Both the position numbers and the translations under genes were made by a program. This document shows positions 53,193 through 62,238 of a DNA stretch of 64,000 nt, one piece after another. The DNA is from Zeimonas sp050187175. GTDB lineage: Bacteria > Pseudomonadota > Gammaproteobacteria > Burkholderiales > Burkholderiaceae_E. The stretch's first letter is position 1. Every line of letters begins with the position of its first letter. A model generated the notes under the pieces. The model made no database searches and was not told the DNA's origin. It saw only the letters and a program-made list of their open reading frames with translations. The DNA lies in assembly GCA_050187175.1 (NCBI GenBank), contig JBFWXS010000022.1, positions 12,172-76,171 of the forward strand, in the 5' to 3' direction.

Positions 53193-54125
53193 TCAGTCGC
53201 GCAGATCGCGGCCAGTCAGCTTGAGGAACACGTCCTCGAGATTGGCCGGCCGCTGCAGCGCGCGCAGCCCGCCCACGGCGGCCGCTGCGGCGGCGGCGCT
53301 CTCCAGGCTGCGGCAGTACAGGAACGCGGTCTCGCCGACCAGCTCGAAGCGCGCCGACAGGCCGCCGGCGGATTGCGCCACCCATTGCTCGACGCCGTCG
53401 CCGGTCACCTCGACCACGTGCGGCTCGATCTCGCGCGCGATCAGCGCCTGCGGCGTGTCGAGCGCGATCAGCTTGCCGTGGTCGACGACGGCCAGCCGAT
53501 GCGCGAGCCGCTCGGCCTCTTCCATGAAGTGCGTCGTCAGCACGATGGTCTTGCCGCGCGACAGCAGCCGCTTCAGCCGCTCCCAGATCAGATGCCGCGC
53601 CTGCGGGTCGAGCCCGGTGGTCGGTTCGTCGAGGAACAGCACCTCCGGGTCATTGACGAGCGCGCGCGCCAGCGTCAGCCGGCGGCGCATGCCGCCCGAC
53701 AGCTCCTGGATGCGCGCGTCGCGCTTGTGCGCCAGGCCGGCGAAGTCGAGCAGCTCGTCGAGCCGCGCCAGCAGCTGCGACTTCCGGATGCCGAAGTAGC
53801 GGCCGAAAACGATCAGGTTCTCGGCCACCGTGAAATCGGGGTCGAGCGCATCGCTCTGCGGCACCACGCCGACGCGCGCGCGCGCCTGCCGCGCCTGCTG
53901 CGGGATGGGCAGGCCGAGCAGCTCGATGCGGCCGCCGCTGGGCTCCACCAGCCCGAGGATGGACTTCAGCGTCGTGCTCTTGCCGGCGCCGTTCGGGCCC
54001 AGCAGGCCGAAGCATTCGCCGCGGCGCACGCTGAAATCCAGGCCCGCCAGCGCCTGGAAGTCGCCGAAGCGCTTGCTGAGCCCGTCGACGGTGAGCACCG
54101 TGCCGGTCAGTACGTTGGCAGGCAT
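53193..54125 (-). CDS. ABC transporter ATP-binding protein (NodI-like)
   Basis: This 310-residue ATPase has Walker A GLLGPNGAGKST, the Q-loop in VVPQSDALD, signature LSGGMRRRL, Walker B VLFLDEPTTGLD and H-loop LTTHFMEEAE. ATG 54125 is chosen because the ABC core begins directly after it (LTVDGLSKRFGDF); upstream codons belong to the rplQ spacer. NodI homologs are widespread outside rhizobia, and the exported substrate here is unknown. Confidence 0.93.
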   Translation of the reverse strand: MPANVLTGTVLTVDGLSKRFGDFQALAGLDFSVRRGECFGLLGPNGAGKSTTLKSILGLVEPSGGRIELLGLPIPQQARQARARVGVVPQSDALDPDFTVAENLIVFGRYFGIRKSQLLARLDELLDFAGLAHKRDARIQELSGGMRRRLTLARALVNDPEVLFLDEPTTGLDPQARHLIWERLKRLLSRGKTIVLTTHFMEEAERLAHRLAVVDHGKLIALDTPQALIAREIEPHVVEVTGDGVEQWVAQSAGGLSARFELVGETAFLYCRSLESAAAAAAAVGGLRALQRPANLEDVFLKLTGRDLRD

Positions 54126-54308
54126 CGCGGCTGAACGGTCATCGGCAAACCGGCCTTCATCGCGTCGGCGCGCATGTCGGCGTCGGGGCTCCTCATCGCT
54201 GCGGCAGGATCGGTTGTGGCCGGTAGGAAGTGGTCGGGCAAATGGCAAGGGCGCGCTGCGGTCGCTAGGACCGCCCGCGCGCCCCGGGATCGTCTGTCCG
54301 CGGCATCT

Positions 54309-54333
54309 CCCCGGCCTTACAGCTTTGCCGGGG
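54309..54333 (-). terminator. stem-loop downstream of rplQ
   Basis: CCCCGGC and GCCGGGG pair around an 11-base loop, about 17-40 bases after the rplQ stop. There is no T-tract, so an intrinsic terminator is only possible. Confidence 0.4.
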
Positions 54334-54349
54334 CCGCCGCGACCGACGT

Positions 54350-54754
54350 TCAGCTGGCGCTCTGCGCCGTCTCCGCCTGCGCCTGTGCCGGCTCTTCGGG
54401 CCTGTCCATCAGCTCGACCAGCGCCATCGGCGCCGCGTCGCCGACGCGGAAGCCGAACTTCAGGATGCGCAGGTAGCCGCCGTTGCGCTTGGCATAGCGC
54501 GGGCCCAGCTCGTCGAACAGCTTGACGACCATTTCGCGGTCGCGCAGCCGGTCGAACGCCAGCCGGCGGTTGGCCAGCGACGAAGTCTTGCCCAGCGTGA
54601 TGATGGGCTCGACGACGCGGCGCAGCTCCTTGGCCTTGGGCAGCGTGGTCTTGATCAGTTCGTGCCGCAGCAGCGCATTGCACAGGTTGCGCAGCATCGC
54701 TTCGCGATGGGCGCTGGTACGGTTAAGTTTGCGTAGTCCGTGACGGTGACGCAT
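54350..54754 (-). CDS. rplQ: 50S ribosomal protein L17
   Basis: This 134-residue protein begins MRHRHGLRKLNRTSAHR, the invariant L17 start, and keeps the core LRNLCNALLRHELIKTTLPKAKELR. The last 20 residues are an Ala/Glu/Gln-rich tail. It ends the alpha operon. Confidence 0.98.
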   Translation of the reverse strand: MRHRHGLRKLNRTSAHREAMLRNLCNALLRHELIKTTLPKAKELRRVVEPIITLGKTSSLANRRLAFDRLRDREMVVKLFDELGPRYAKRNGGYLRILKFGFRVGDAAPMALVELMDRPEEPAQAQAETAQSAS

Positions 54755-54787
54755 ATTCGATTCCTCGCGTGCTCGCCTTCTGTTCTG

Positions 54788-55780
54788 TTACGGGCGCTCG
54801 AGACCGGCCGGCGGCCAGTTCTCGAGCTTCATGCCAAGGGTCAGTCCGCGCGAGGCAAGCACTTCCTTGATCTCGTTCAACGACTTGCGGCCCAGGTTCG
54901 GCGTCTTCAGCAGCTCGTTCTCGGTGCGCTGGATCAGGTCGCCGATGTAGTAGATGTTCTCGGCCTTCAGGCAGTTGGCCGAGCGCACCGTCAGCTCCAG
55001 ATCGTCGACCGGGCGCAGCAGGATCGGATCGATCTGCGGGCCGCGGCCGCCGCCGACCGAGGCAGCGACTTCCACCGCCGGCTCGGCGCCGCCTTCCAGC
55101 GCGGCGAACACCGACAGCTGCTCGACGAGGATGCGCGCCGACTGGCGGACCGCCTCTTCGGGCGCGATGACGCCATTGGTCTCGACGTCGACCACCAGGC
55201 GGTCCAGGTCGGTGCGCTGCTCGACGCGCGCGCTCTCGACCTGGTAGCTGACGCGGCGCACCGGCGAGAACGAGGCGTCCAGCACGATCTTGCCGATCGT
55301 CTTGGTCTCGTTCAGGCTGCGCATCGTACCCGGCAGGTAGCCACGGCCGCGCTCGACCTTGATCGACATGTCGAGCTTGCCGCCCTGCGTCAGCGTGGCG
55401 ATCACATGCTCGGGATTGATGACCTCGACGTCATGCGGCACGTCGATGTCGGCCGCCGTGACCGGGCCCGGCGAATCCTTGCGCAGCGTGAGGAACACTT
55501 CGTCGCGGTTGTGCAGCTTGAAGGTGATGCCCTTCAGGTTCAGCAGCAGGTCGACGACATCTTCGCGAACGCCGTCGATCGTCGAGTACTCGTGCACGAC
55601 ACCCGAGATCTGCACCTCGGTGGGTGCGTAGCCGACCATCGACGAGAGCAGCACACGGCGCAGAGCATTGCCCAGCGTGTGACCGTAGCCGCGCTCGAAC
55701 GGCTCCATCACGACGCGGGCATGCGAGGCACCGAGTTGCTCCACCTCGACGATGCGCGGCTTCAGCATGGCAGTCTGCAT
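54788..55780 (-). CDS. rpoA: RNA polymerase alpha subunit
   Basis: This 330-residue subunit has the N-terminal dimerisation and assembly domain (ERGYGHTLGNALRRVLLSSM) and, after a flexible linker near residue 240, the C-terminal DNA- and activator-binding domain (LELTVRSANCLKAENIYYIGDLI). Length is standard. It lies between rpsD and rplQ in the usual order. Confidence 0.98.
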   Translation of the reverse strand: MQTAMLKPRIVEVEQLGASHARVVMEPFERGYGHTLGNALRRVLLSSMVGYAPTEVQISGVVHEYSTIDGVREDVVDLLLNLKGITFKLHNRDEVFLTLRKDSPGPVTAADIDVPHDVEVINPEHVIATLTQGGKLDMSIKVERGRGYLPGTMRSLNETKTIGKIVLDASFSPVRRVSYQVESARVEQRTDLDRLVVDVETNGVIAPEEAVRQSARILVEQLSVFAALEGGAEPAVEVAASVGGGRGPQIDPILLRPVDDLELTVRSANCLKAENIYYIGDLIQRTENELLKTPNLGRKSLNEIKEVLASRGLTLGMKLENWPPAGLERP

Positions 55781-55794
55781 AGATATCCTCTCGA

Positions 55795-56418
55795 TTAGCG
55801 CGAGTACAACTCGACGATGAGGCTTTCGTTGATGTCGCCGGCGATGTCGCCGCGATCAGGCATGTTCTTGAACACACCCTCCATCTTGTTCTTGTCCACC
55901 GACACCCACGACGGAAAACCGTTCTGGTCGGCCAGGTTCAGCGAATCCTGGATGCGCGCCTGCTTGCGCGACTGCTCGCGGATTGCCACGACATCGTTCG
56001 CACGCACGTTCAGCGACGGGATGTTGACGGACTGGCCGTTCACCAGCACCGACTTGTGGCTGACCAGCTGGCGCGCTTCGGCGCGCGTCGAGCCGAAGCC
56101 CATCCGGTAGACGACGTTGTCCAGCCGGCTTTCAAGCAGCTGCAGCAGGTTCTCGCCGGTGTTGCCGCGACGGCGCTCGGCCTCGGCGAAGTAGCGGCGG
56201 AACTGGCGCTCGAGCACGCCGTACATCCGCTTGACCTTCTGCTTCTCGCGCAGCTGCAGACCGAAGTCCGACGGGCGCGAGCCCGAGGTGCGGCCATGCT
56301 GGCCGGGTTTGCTGTCGAGCTTGCACTTCGTGTCCAGGCCACGGCGGGCGCTCTTCAGGAACAGGTCGGTGCCTTCCCGGCGGGACAGCTTGGCTTTCGG
56401 TCCGGTGTAACGTGCCAC
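55795..56418 (-). CDS. rpsD: 30S ribosomal protein S4
   Basis: This 207-residue 16S rRNA-binding assembly protein begins MARYTGPKAKLSRREGTDL and contains the S4 RNA-binding domain (ESRLDNVVYRMGFGSTRAEARQ). There is no zinc-finger cysteine set. In many bacteria S4 represses its own operon. Confidence 0.98.
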   Translation of the reverse strand: MARYTGPKAKLSRREGTDLFLKSARRGLDTKCKLDSKPGQHGRTSGSRPSDFGLQLREKQKVKRMYGVLERQFRRYFAEAERRRGNTGENLLQLLESRLDNVVYRMGFGSTRAEARQLVSHKSVLVNGQSVNIPSLNVRANDVVAIREQSRKQARIQDSLNLADQNGFPSWVSVDKNKMEGVFKNMPDRGDIAGDINESLIVELYSR

Positions 56419-56520
56419 GTGATTTCCTCAGAGATACGCGAATCGCTTCGCGGTTAGTCCGTCTTTGGTGACCTGGCCTGGAGGCCTTTCAGGTGACGAA
56501 CAGTGGTCTTCCGCCCGATT

Positions 56521-56539
56521 CGGCCGGCAGTGCCGGCCG
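56521..56539. promoter_or_regulatory. palindrome in rpsK-rpsD spacer
   Basis: CGGCCGGCA and TGCCGGCCG flank a single base in the middle of the 192-base rpsK-rpsD spacer, the widest gap in this operon. It could form a hairpin in the mRNA for attenuation or processing. Function is not shown. Confidence 0.4.
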
Positions 56540-56610
56540 GGCCCGGGTCGCGCGCCGGAACCCCTCCGGCTGCGCCTTGCCCTGTCGATACGGCGACGGG
56601 AAACCCGTCT

Positions 56611-57027
56611 TCAGATCCGGCGCTTCTTCGGCGGACGGCAGCCGTTGTGCGGGATCGGCGTCACGTCCTGGATCTGCAGGATCTTGATGCCCAGCGCGTT
56701 CAGCGCGCGCACCGACGACTCGCGACCCGGGCCGGGGCCCTTGATCTGCACTTCCAGGTTCTTGATGCCGCATTCCTGCGCCGCGCGGCCGGCGGACTCG
56801 GCCGCCACCTGCGCCGCGAACGGCGTGGACTTGCGCGAGCCCTTGAAGCCGGCACCGCCCGACGAGGCCCACGACAGCGCGTTGCCCTGGCGGTCGGTGA
56901 TCGTGATGATCGTGTTGTTGAACGACGCGTGGATGTGCGCGATGCCATCCGACACGTTCTTCTTCGCCTTCTTGCGCAGGCGCGAGGCGGCGGCCGCCTG
57001 GGCGGCCGACTGGGATTTGGTAGCCAT
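56611..57027 (-). CDS. rpsK: 30S ribosomal protein S11
   Basis: This 138-residue platform protein contains IAHIHASFNNTIITITDRQGN and ends with the conserved DVTPIPHNGCRPPKKRRI. The N-terminal 20 residues are an Ala/Lys-rich extension typical of betaproteobacterial S11. Confidence 0.98.
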   Translation of the reverse strand: MATKSQSAAQAAAASRLRKKAKKNVSDGIAHIHASFNNTIITITDRQGNALSWASSGGAGFKGSRKSTPFAAQVAAESAGRAAQECGIKNLEVQIKGPGPGRESSVRALNALGIKILQIQDVTPIPHNGCRPPKKRRI

Positions 57028-57067
57028 TTGGAGTCGACTCCGATCGATGCGTTCGGTTCAGCGCTGC

Positions 57068-57433
57068 TTATTTCTTCAGCGCGACGCCGGCCTTGCGCGG
57101 GCCCTTGCGGGTGCGCGCGTTCGTGCGCGTCCGCTGGCCGCGTACCGGCAGGCCGCGACGATGGCGCACACCGCGGTAGCAGCCCAGATCCATCAGCCGC
57201 TTGATCGACATCGAGGTCTCGCGACGCAGATCACCTTCGATGGTGAGCTTCGCGATCTGGTCGCGGATGCGCTCCAGCTCGGCGTCGTTCAGATCCTTGA
57301 CCTTCTTGTCGAACGGAACGTTGGCGGCCTCGCAGATCTGGCGCGCGCGCGTCCGGCCGATGCCGTAGATCGCCGTCAGGCCGATCTCGGTGTGCTGACG
57401 GTCGGGGATGTTGATGCCCGCAATACGTGCCAT
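57068..57433 (-). CDS. rpsM: 30S ribosomal protein S13
   Basis: This 121-residue head protein contacts the P site and begins MARIAGINIPDRQHTEIGLTAIYG. The C-terminal tail carries RGQRTRTNARTRKGPRK, which reaches the decoding region. Length is standard. Confidence 0.98.
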   Translation of the reverse strand: MARIAGINIPDRQHTEIGLTAIYGIGRTRARQICEAANVPFDKKVKDLNDAELERIRDQIAKLTIEGDLRRETSMSIKRLMDLGCYRGVRHRRGLPVRGQRTRTNARTRKGPRKAGVALKK

Positions 57434-57446
57434 GGATATTCCTCGT

Positions 57447-57560
57447 TCAGCCCTGACGCTGCTTGTGCCGCGGGTCGAGGCAGATCACGCGAACGACGCC
57501 GTTGCGCTTGATCACCTTGCAGTTGCGGCAGATCTTCTTGACGGAAGCCAACACTTTCAT
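57447..57560 (-). CDS. rpmJ: 50S ribosomal protein L36
   Basis: This 37-residue protein begins MKVLASVKKICRNC. Zinc ligands are C11, C14, C27 and H32 (ICRNCK, VICLDPRHK), so it is the zinc-binding form. It sits between infA and rpsM, its usual place. Confidence 0.97.
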   Translation of the reverse strand: MKVLASVKKICRNCKVIKRNGVVRVICLDPRHKQRQG

Positions 57561-57646
57561 GATTTACCTCGCTACCCAAGTCGGCTGCCGCTTCGGCGAC
57601 AGCCCGAATTTCGTTCATCCGGCCGGTGCTCGCCGGCACCCGCCCC

Positions 57647-57865
57647 TCATTTCGACCGGAACACGATCCGCGCCCTGGTCAGATCGTACGGCGTCAGCTC
57701 CACCGTCACCCGGTCTCCCGGCAGGATCCGGATATAGTGCATCCGCATCTTGCCGGAGATGTGCCCCAGAACCACGTGTCCATTCTCGAGCTTCACACGG
57801 AACGTCGCGTTGGGCAGGTTCTCGACGACCTCCCCCTGAACCTGGATGACGTCTTCCTTGCTCAT
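57647..57865 (-). CDS. infA: translation initiation factor IF-1
   Basis: This 72-residue OB-fold protein has MSKEDVIQVQGEVVENLPNA at the start and HISGKMRMHYIRILPGD in the core. Length and sequence are standard. It lies between secY and rpmJ. Confidence 0.98.
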   Translation of the reverse strand: MSKEDVIQVQGEVVENLPNATFRVKLENGHVVLGHISGKMRMHYIRILPGDRVTVELTPYDLTRARIVFRSK

Positions 57866-57930
57866 CGAAACACGTCGCTCGGTTAAACGACACGCTCGTC
57901 CTCCCCGGCCGCAGGCCCTGCTGACACCCG

Positions 57931-59259
57931 CTAGGCACCGGCTCCTTTTGCCCCGGCCTTCTTCAGAAGACTCTCATACTGGTGCGACATCACATACGCC
58001 TGCACCTGCGCCATGAAATCCATCGTGACCACCACGATGATCAGCAGCGAGGTGCCGCCGAAGTAGAACGGCACATTCCACCTCAGGACCAGGAACTCGG
58101 GCAGCAGGCAGACCAGCGTGATGTAGATCGCACCAGCCAGCGTCAGCCGCATCAGGATCTTGTCGATGTACTTCGCCGTCTGTTCGCCCGGACGGATGCC
58201 CGGCACGAACGCGCCGCTCTTCTTCAGGTTGTCCGCCGTCTCACGGCTGTTGAACACCAGCGCCGTATAGAAGAAGCAGAAGAAGATGATGGCCAGCGCA
58301 TACAGCAGGATGTACACCGGCTGCCCCGGCGACAGCGTCGCCGCCAGGTCGCGCAGCCAGCGCACGACCGGATTGGTGACGTCGCCGGACGTGAACCACT
58401 GCGCGATCGTCGCCGGGAACAGGATGATCGACGATGCGAAGATCGGCGGAATCACGCCCGACATGTTCAGCTTCAGCGGCAGATGCGAGGTCTGGCCGCC
58501 GTAGACGCGGTTGCCGACCTGGCGCTTCGCGTAGTTCACCGTGATCTTGCGCTGGCCGCGTTCGACGAACACCACCGCCGCCGTCACCAGCACCACCAGC
58601 GCGATGATCACCAGCGCCGAGAAGCCGCCCATCGATCCCGTGCGGATCAGCTCGCCCATGCCGCCGATGGCGCTCGGCAGGCCGGCCGCGATACCGGCGA
58701 AGATGATGATGGAGATGCCGTTGCCCAGCCCGCGTTCGGTGATCTGCTCGCCGAGCCACATCAGGAACATCGTGCCGGTGACCAGCGACACCACGGCGGT
58801 GAAGCGGAACGTCATGCCCGGCTCGATGACCAGCCCCGGCTGCGCCTCGATCGCGATCGCGATGCCGATCGCCTGGAACGTGGCCAGGCAGACGGTGAAC
58901 CAGCGCGTGTACTTCGTGATCTCGCGGCGGCCCGCCTCGCCTTCCTTCTTCTTCGCCTCGAGCGCCGGCACCACGACCGTCAGCAGCTGCATGACGATCG
59001 AGGCCGAGATGTACGGCATGATGCCGAGCGCAAACACGGTGAAGCGCGACAGCGCTCCACCGGAGAACAGGTTGAACATTCCCAGGATGCCGCCCTGCTG
59101 GCCCTGGAACAGCTGTGCCAGCTGATCCGGGTTGATGCCGGGCACCGGAATGTGCGCACCGATCCGATAGACGATGAGCGCCAGCAGCAGGAACCACAGC
59201 CGGCGCTTCAGATCGCCGAACTTGCCCGCCTTGGCCAGCGCCGCAGGGTTGCTCACCAC
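57931..59259 (-). CDS. secY: preprotein translocase subunit
   Basis: This 442-residue channel of the Sec translocase has ten membrane helices. The plug and helix 2 region is visible (GGALSRFTVFALGIMPYISAS), as is the cytoplasmic loop before TM9 (RPGEQTAKYIDKI). It starts with one of two adjacent GTG codons (59259 or 59256). It is followed by infA. Confidence 0.98.
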   Translation of the reverse strand: MVSNPAALAKAGKFGDLKRRLWFLLLALIVYRIGAHIPVPGINPDQLAQLFQGQQGGILGMFNLFSGGALSRFTVFALGIMPYISASIVMQLLTVVVPALEAKKKEGEAGRREITKYTRWFTVCLATFQAIGIAIAIEAQPGLVIEPGMTFRFTAVVSLVTGTMFLMWLGEQITERGLGNGISIIIFAGIAAGLPSAIGGMGELIRTGSMGGFSALVIIALVVLVTAAVVFVERGQRKITVNYAKRQVGNRVYGGQTSHLPLKLNMSGVIPPIFASSIILFPATIAQWFTSGDVTNPVVRWLRDLAATLSPGQPVYILLYALAIIFFCFFYTALVFNSRETADNLKKSGAFVPGIRPGEQTAKYIDKILMRLTLAGAIYITLVCLLPEFLVLRWNVPFYFGGTSLLIIVVVTMDFMAQVQAYVMSHQYESLLKKAGAKGAGA

Positions 59260-59298
59260 GTGTTGCGTTCCGCTCTCAGTGAACCGTTTGCGAACAGC

Positions 59299-59730
59299 TT
59301 AGGCGATCGAGCCGCCGGCCGCCTCGATCGCAGCCTTGGCGCCCTTGGTCGCGGCGACGCCGCTGAGGACGACCTTGCGCGTCAGCTTGCCCGACAGGAT
59401 CACCTTGGCGCCGAGCGCCAGCTGCGGCACCACGCCCGCGGCCTTAAGCGTCAGCAGATCGACCTCGGTGGCCTCGAGCTTCTCGAGCTCGGACAGCCGC
59501 ACCTCGGCGGTCGCGTCGCGCGACAGCGACGTGAAGCCGCGCTTCGGCAGCCGGCGCTGCAGCGGCATCTGGCCGCCCTCGAAGCCGACTTTGTGGAAGC
59601 CGCCCGAACGCGACTTCTGGCCTTTGTGGCCGCGGCCGGCCGTCTTGCCCAGCCCGGAGCCGATACCGCGCCCGACGCGCTTGGCGGCGTGCTTGCTGCC
59701 GGCGGCGGGTTTCAATTCGTTCAGTTTCAT
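59299..59730 (-). CDS. rplO: 50S ribosomal protein L15
   Basis: This 143-residue protein begins MKLNELKPAAGSKHAAKRVG with GGAGG just upstream of ATG 59730. It contains the Gly-rich GRGHKGQKSRSGG. The in-frame ATG at 59754 lies in the spacer and was not used. Confidence 0.97.
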   Translation of the reverse strand: MKLNELKPAAGSKHAAKRVGRGIGSGLGKTAGRGHKGQKSRSGGFHKVGFEGGQMPLQRRLPKRGFTSLSRDATAEVRLSELEKLEATEVDLLTLKAAGVVPQLALGAKVILSGKLTRKVVLSGVAATKGAKAAIEAAGGSIA

Positions 59731-59759
59731 GGAACCTCCGGTGTCCTGACGCAAGGTGC

Positions 59760-59939
59760 TCAGAGCACCTTCACCAGGTACGACACCTTGTTGATCATGC
59801 CGCGGACCGACGGCGTGTCTTCCAGCTCACGGACCTGGTTCAGCTTCTTCAGGCCCAGGCCGAGCACGGTGGCCTTGTGCGTGCCGCGCGTGCCGATCGG
59901 GCTGCGAACCAGGGTGACCTTCAGCGTCTTCTTGCTCAT
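59760..59939 (-). CDS. rpmD: 50S ribosomal protein L30
   Basis: This 59-residue protein begins MSKKTLKVTLVRSPIGT and contains VLGLGLKKLNQVRELED. Start ATG 59939 fits the family; an in-frame ATG at 59963 would add residues overlapping the rpsE end region. Confidence 0.97.
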   Translation of the reverse strand: MSKKTLKVTLVRSPIGTRGTHKATVLGLGLKKLNQVRELEDTPSVRGMINKVSYLVKVL

Positions 59940-59977
59940 TGCATTCTCCATGCCCCGCCGCATCCGGCGGCGCCGGC

Positions 59978-60508
59978 TCAGCCGAGGATTTCCTCGACCG
60001 ACTTGCCCCGCTTGGCGGCGATCTCGGCCGGCGTGTTCAGGTTGCGCAGCGCGTCCAGCGTGGCGCGCACCATGTTGTACGGGTTCGACGAACCGTGGCT
60101 CTTGGCGACGATGTTGCTGACGCCCATCACCTCGAAGATCGCGCGCATCGGACCACCGGCGATGATGCCGGTACCGTCCGGCGCCGGCTTCAGCATGACC
60201 ACGGAGGCGCCATGGCGACCCATCACCTGGTGATGCAGCGTGCCGCCGCGCAGCGGGATCTTGACCAGCTTGCGCCGCGCTTCGTCCATCGCCTTCTGCA
60301 CGGCGACCGGCACCTCGCGGGCCTTGCCCTTGCCCATGCCGATGCGGCCGTCGCCGTCGCCGACCACGGTCAGCGCCGCGAAACCGAGGATACGGCCGCC
60401 CTTGACGACCTTGGTCACCCGGTTGACCGCGATCATCTTCTCGCGCAGACCGTCGTCGCGCTCCTCGCCCGCAGCCTTGCCCGCGACTTTCGCTTGAAGT
60501 TTTGCCAT
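59978..60508 (-). CDS. rpsE: 30S ribosomal protein S5
   Basis: This 176-residue protein contains the S5 RNA-binding motif (REKMIAVNRVTKVVKGGRI, LTVVGDGDGRIGMGKGKA) and a C-terminal domain with GTGIIAGGPMRAIFEVMG. It is involved in decoding accuracy. Length is standard. Confidence 0.98.
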   Translation of the reverse strand: MAKLQAKVAGKAAGEERDDGLREKMIAVNRVTKVVKGGRILGFAALTVVGDGDGRIGMGKGKAREVPVAVQKAMDEARRKLVKIPLRGGTLHHQVMGRHGASVVMLKPAPDGTGIIAGGPMRAIFEVMGVSNIVAKSHGSSNPYNMVRATLDALRNLNTPAEIAAKRGKSVEEILG

Positions 60509-60526
60509 TTGAATTCGTCCCTAAGC

Positions 60527-60883
60527 CTAGAACTTCAGGCCTGCTTCACGAGCAGCCTCGGCCAATGCCTTGACTCGCCCGTGGAACCGGTAGCCTGCGC
60601 GGTCGAAGGCCACGCTGTCGATGCCCGCAGCCAGCGCCTTCTCGGCGATGCGCTTGCCGACCAGCGCCGCGGCGTCGACGTTGCCGCCCTTGCCGGACAG
60701 CTGCTGACGCACTTCCTGCTCGACGGTCGAAGCCGACACCAGCACACGCTCGCCGGCCTCGTCGAAGATGCTGGCGTAGATGTGCGTGTTCGTCCGGTGC
60801 ACCGTCAGCCGGCGCGCCCGCAGTTCGCGGATCTTCAGCCGGGTCTGCCGGGCGCGGCGCAAACGGGATTGGTTCTTGTTCAT
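60527..60883 (-). CDS. rplR: 50S ribosomal protein L18
   Basis: This 118-residue 5S rRNA-binding protein begins MNKNQSRLRRARQTRLKIRE and ends RVKALAEAAREAGLKF, both typical. Confidence 0.98.
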   Translation of the reverse strand: MNKNQSRLRRARQTRLKIRELRARRLTVHRTNTHIYASIFDEAGERVLVSASTVEQEVRQQLSGKGGNVDAAALVGKRIAEKALAAGIDSVAFDRAGYRFHGRVKALAEAAREAGLKF

Positions 60884-60912
60884 CGCTCGAATCCTCAGAA
60901 GCAGCCCGTTGC

Positions 60913-61446
60913 TTACTTCTTCTTGACTTCCTTGAGCACCACGCGTTCGTCGGCGTAGCGCACACCCTTGCCCTTGTACGGCTCGGGGGCCCGGTAGGCG
61001 CGGATCTCGGCCGCCACCTGCCCCACCTTCTGCCGATCGGCGCCCTTGATGACGATCTCGGTCTGCGTCGGCGTTTCGGCCTTCACGCCGTCGGGCAGCG
61101 CATGCACGACCGGATGCGAGAAGCCGAGCGACAGGTTCAGGCTCGCGCCCTGGGCCTGCGCGCGATAGCCGGTACCGACCAGCTGCAGCCGCTTCTCGAA
61201 GCCCTTGGACACGCCATGCACCATGTTCGCGACCAGCGCGCGGTACGTGCCGCTCATCGCGTTCGCGTCGCGGCTCTCGTCGGCCGGCGGAAACGTCAGC
61301 GTCGCGCCTTCCTTGCTGATCGCGACCAGCGGATTGACGCGCTGGCTCAGCGTGCCCAGCGGCCCCTTCACGGTGATGCTGCCGTCGGCCAGCGTCACTT
61401 CCACGCCGGCCGGAATCGCGACCGGGTTCTTGCCTACTCGAGACAT
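60913..61446 (-). CDS. rplF: 50S ribosomal protein L6
   Basis: This 177-residue protein begins MSRVGKNPVAIPAGVEVTL, contains VSKGFEKRLQLVGTGYRA and ends with the GKGVRYADERVVLKEVKKK block. Length is standard. Confidence 0.98.
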   Translation of the reverse strand: MSRVGKNPVAIPAGVEVTLADGSITVKGPLGTLSQRVNPLVAISKEGATLTFPPADESRDANAMSGTYRALVANMVHGVSKGFEKRLQLVGTGYRAQAQGASLNLSLGFSHPVVHALPDGVKAETPTQTEIVIKGADRQKVGQVAAEIRAYRAPEPYKGKGVRYADERVVLKEVKKK

Positions 61447-61461
61447 GTTCGCCGCCCTCCG

Positions 61462-61857
61462 TCAGGCCACGTAGGCGATGACTTCACCGCCGACGCCGCT
61501 GGCGCGCGCACGACGGTCGGTCATCACGCCCTTGGACGTGGTGACGATCGCCACGCCGAGGCCGTTCATGACCTGCGGCAGCGTGTCGCGGCTCTTGTAC
61601 ACGCGCAGTCCGGGACGCGAAACGCGTTCGATCCGGTCGATGACCGGACGGCCGGCGTAATACTTGAGCTGGACTTCCAGCTCATGCTTGGCGCCGTCAC
61701 CCTTGACTGCAAACCCTTCGATGTAGCCCTCGTCCTTCAGGACTTGTGCAATCGCCACTTTCAGCTTGGACGACGGCATCGTGACTGAAGCTTTTTCGAC
61801 GCGCTGCGCGTTGCGGATGCGCGTGAACATGTCCGCGACGGGATCGCTCATGCTCAT
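61462..61857 (-). CDS. rpsH: 30S ribosomal protein S8
   Basis: This 131-residue 16S rRNA-binding protein has DPVADMFTRIRNAQRVEKAS at the start and GLGVAIVTTSKGVMTDRRAR near the end. GAGGA seven bases before ATG 61857 supports that start over the ATG two codons later. Confidence 0.98.
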   Translation of the reverse strand: MSMSDPVADMFTRIRNAQRVEKASVTMPSSKLKVAIAQVLKDEGYIEGFAVKGDGAKHELEVQLKYYAGRPVIDRIERVSRPGLRVYKSRDTLPQVMNGLGVAIVTTSKGVMTDRRARASGVGGEVIAYVA

Positions 61858-61873
61858 AATGAATTCCTCGTTT

Positions 61874-61918
61874 CCAGCTCGCTCGTTACCGGCGCGCCGA
61901 TTACCAGCTCGCCTTGGT
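61874..61918. repeat. 15-bp tandem repeat, three units, across the rpsN stop
   Basis: CCAGCTCGCTCGTTA, CCGGCGCGCCGATTA and CCAGCTCGCCTTGGT follow in register. The outer units are close and the middle one is about two-thirds identical. The array covers the rpsN stop and last codons and part of the rpsH leader. Confidence 0.5.
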
Positions 61919-62206
61919 CAGACCCGGCACCTCGCCGCGCATCGCGATCTCGCGAAGCTTGTTGCGGGCGAGACCGAACTTGCGGAACGTGCCGCGCGGG
62001 CGACCCGTGACTTCGCAGCGGTTGCGCAGCCGCGTCGGGCTGGCATTGCGCGGCAGCGCCTGCAGCTTCAGGCGAGCCTGATAGCGCTCTTCCTCGGACT
62101 GCGACTGATCGTTGATGATCGCCTCGAGCGCCTTGCGCTTGGCGGCGAACTTCTTGACCGTCGCCTGGCGTTTCAGGTCGCGGTTGATCAAAGCGAGTTT
62201 GGCCAC
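61901..62206 (-). CDS. rpsN: 30S ribosomal protein S14
   Basis: This 101-residue S14 is of the long form without the zinc-finger cysteines, beginning MAKLALINRDLKRQATVKKF and ending GEVPGLTKASW. It contains RCEVTGRPRGTFRKFGLAR, the rRNA-contact region. Confidence 0.98.
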   Translation of the reverse strand: MAKLALINRDLKRQATVKKFAAKRKALEAIINDQSQSEEERYQARLKLQALPRNASPTRLRNRCEVTGRPRGTFRKFGLARNKLREIAMRGEVPGLTKASW

Positions 62207-62238
62207 TTCGGTTGCTTCCTCGATTGCGTTCGGGGCGG